Below are positions 36,318-37,283 of a DNA stretch of 37,283 nt, piece after piece. The notes under the pieces were generated by a model, which saw only the letters and a program-made list of their open reading frames with translations, searched no databases and was not told the DNA's origin. Every line of letters begins with the position of its first letter. Positions within the stretch are counted from its first letter, which is position 1. Source of the DNA: a bacterium (GTDB lineage Bacteria; Chloroflexota; Chloroflexia; Chloroflexales; Kallotenuaceae); NCBI GenBank assembly GCA_016781505.1, contig JADDQF010000050.1, positions 8,479 to 45,761 on the forward strand, given 5' to 3'. The position numbers and the translations under genes were made by a program.

Positions 36318-37283
36318 ATGGATGCGACACGCAGAACAACAAGTATTCAAGATGTGGCGGAGCGAGCACAAGTTTCGGCGATGACTGTTTCCCGCGTGCT
36401 CAATAACTCAGGCCGGGTTGCACCTGCGACGCGCCAGCGCGTCGAGCAAGTGATTCGCGAAATGGGGTATGTGCCCAACGCGCTTGTGACGAGTTTATTC
36501 AACGGCCGTACCCGCACTATCGCGCTGATCATCGGCGATATCAGCAATCCGTTTTTCACCGCTGTGGTCCGGGGCGTCGAGGATATGGCCCAGCGCAACG
36601 GCTACACGGTTATTTTAGGCAACAGCGATGAGTCGGTGGAAAAGGAGCGGCACTATATCACTGCCCTGATCAGCAAACGCATCGACGGTTTGTTGATCAC
36701 GCCGAGCGGCTCCGAATCACGACAAATCCTGGACGTGCTGACCGCGCGAGGCATTCCGTTCGTGTTGATCGACCGTGATTTGCCGGGAATCCATGCCGAT
36801 ACCGTGACGGGTGATAACATCGCGGGCGCAAAGCTGCTGATCCGGCATCTGCACTCGCTCGGCCATCGCCGCATCGCACTGGTTAACGCCGCCGGTGACA
36901 TTTCAACCAATCGTGATCGGCAGCGCGGCTACCAAGCGGCACTGCGCGAGCATGGCATCGAGTCCATGCCCGTGCTGGTAAGTGCCAACAGTTACCGACG
37001 TGACAGCGCCCACCCCGTTGTCCATCAGCTTCTGGAGCTTCCATCTGCGCAGCGTCCGACGGCAATAATTGCCGGCAATAATCTGCTGGCGATCGGCGTG
37101 ATCGAGGCGCTGCGCGCGGCACAGGTGAAAGTTCCCGAAGACATGGCAGTGGTGTGCTTCGACGACATCGAGCTGGCGTCCGCGCTCGACCCGTTCTTGA
37201 CCGTGGTGGCCCAACCCGTCCGCTCGTTCGGCACGATTGCGATGCAGTTCTTGCTGGAGCGGCTTCAGGGTGAGGCCGAGCCT
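36318..37283 (+). CDS. LacI-family transcriptional regulator, 3' end outside window
   Basis: The frame is open from ATG 36318 to the window end (322 residues; the usual length is about 340). The N-terminal helix-turn-helix and hinge helix are clear: TSIQDVAERAQVSAMTVSRVLNN, VAPATRQRVEQVIREMGYVPN. The ligand domain is RbsB-like: IALIIGDISNPFFTAVVRGV, IDGLLITPSGS, IPFVLIDRDLPG, HRRIALVNAAG and VVCFDDIELAS. The recognition helix MTVSR resembles that of gluconate repressor GntR of this family, in line with the operator-like sites upstream. It is divergent from the ribose-type transporter and probably represses it until sugar binds. AGG lies weakly before the ATG. Confidence 0.93.
   Translation, partial: MDATRRTTSIQDVAERAQVSAMTVSRVLNNSGRVAPATRQRVEQVIREMGYVPNALVTSLFNGRTRTIALIIGDISNPFFTAVVRGVEDMAQRNGYTVILGNSDESVEKERHYITALISKRIDGLLITPSGSESRQILDVLTARGIPFVLIDRDLPGIHADTVTGDNIAGAKLLIRHLHSLGHRRIALVNAAGDISTNRDRQRGYQAALREHGIESMPVLVSANSYRRDSAHPVVHQLLELPSAQRPTAIIAGNNLLAIGVIEALRAAQVKVPEDMAVVCFDDIELASALDPFLTVVAQPVRSFGTIAMQFLLERLQGEAEP

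Overview
The window is 37.3 kb of roughly 60% GC bacterial chromosome, densely coded on both strands. Protein style fits a Chloroflexota (Chloroflexia-like) organism: multi-GAF cytosolic histidine kinases, proline/threonine-rich linkers behind single membrane anchors, F420/LLM-type oxidoreductases, an orphan Flp pilin, frequent weak or absent Shine-Dalgarno sites. This assignment is inference from gene style, not from a marker gene. No rRNA, tRNA, CRISPR array, transposase or phage gene was seen.

Layout. 1-4.3 kb: end of a GNAT acetyltransferase gene, a triple-GAF histidine kinase and ruvB. 4.4-9.0 kb: an accessory redox module (cupin, aldo/keto reductases, DUF2255 protein, zinc alcohol dehydrogenase) divergent from an AraC regulator. 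Three of its genes look damaged: the cupin is frameshifted, a second aldo/keto reductase is a truncated remnant with an internal TGA, and the AraC gene seems to carry a one-base insertion near its start. 9.2-9.6 kb: orphan Flp-type pilin.

9.8-18 kb is an aspartate-family amino-acid block: thrC, a histidine phosphatase, then metZ, metX, lysC and asd on one strand. metZ is preceded by a textbook promoter, a SAM-I (S-box) riboswitch and a terminator whose 5' arm can alternatively pair with the 3' strand of riboswitch helix P1. Between metZ and metX lies the strangest sequence of the window, about 550 bp of degenerate heptanucleotide repeats arranged as six hairpin-like units, the last running directly into the metX start codon.

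18-30.5 kb is mixed: zinc-ribbon protein, two tandem LLM oxidoreductases, a small-molecule kinase, a secreted LCAT-like lipase, an unusual aminotransferase, a membrane-anchored GH18 protein beside an anchored TPR protein, a CPBP intramembrane protease and a Tat-exported cyclase-family hydrolase. 30.5-37.3 kb is a sugar locus: ribose-type ABC transporter (ATPase, permease, lipoprotein binding protein), a RbsD/FucU mutarotase and an aldose-dehydrogenase-like aldo/keto reductase on the minus strand, divergent from a LacI-family regulator cut by the window end. Two similar 14-bp palindromic sites in the divergent region are good operator candidates.
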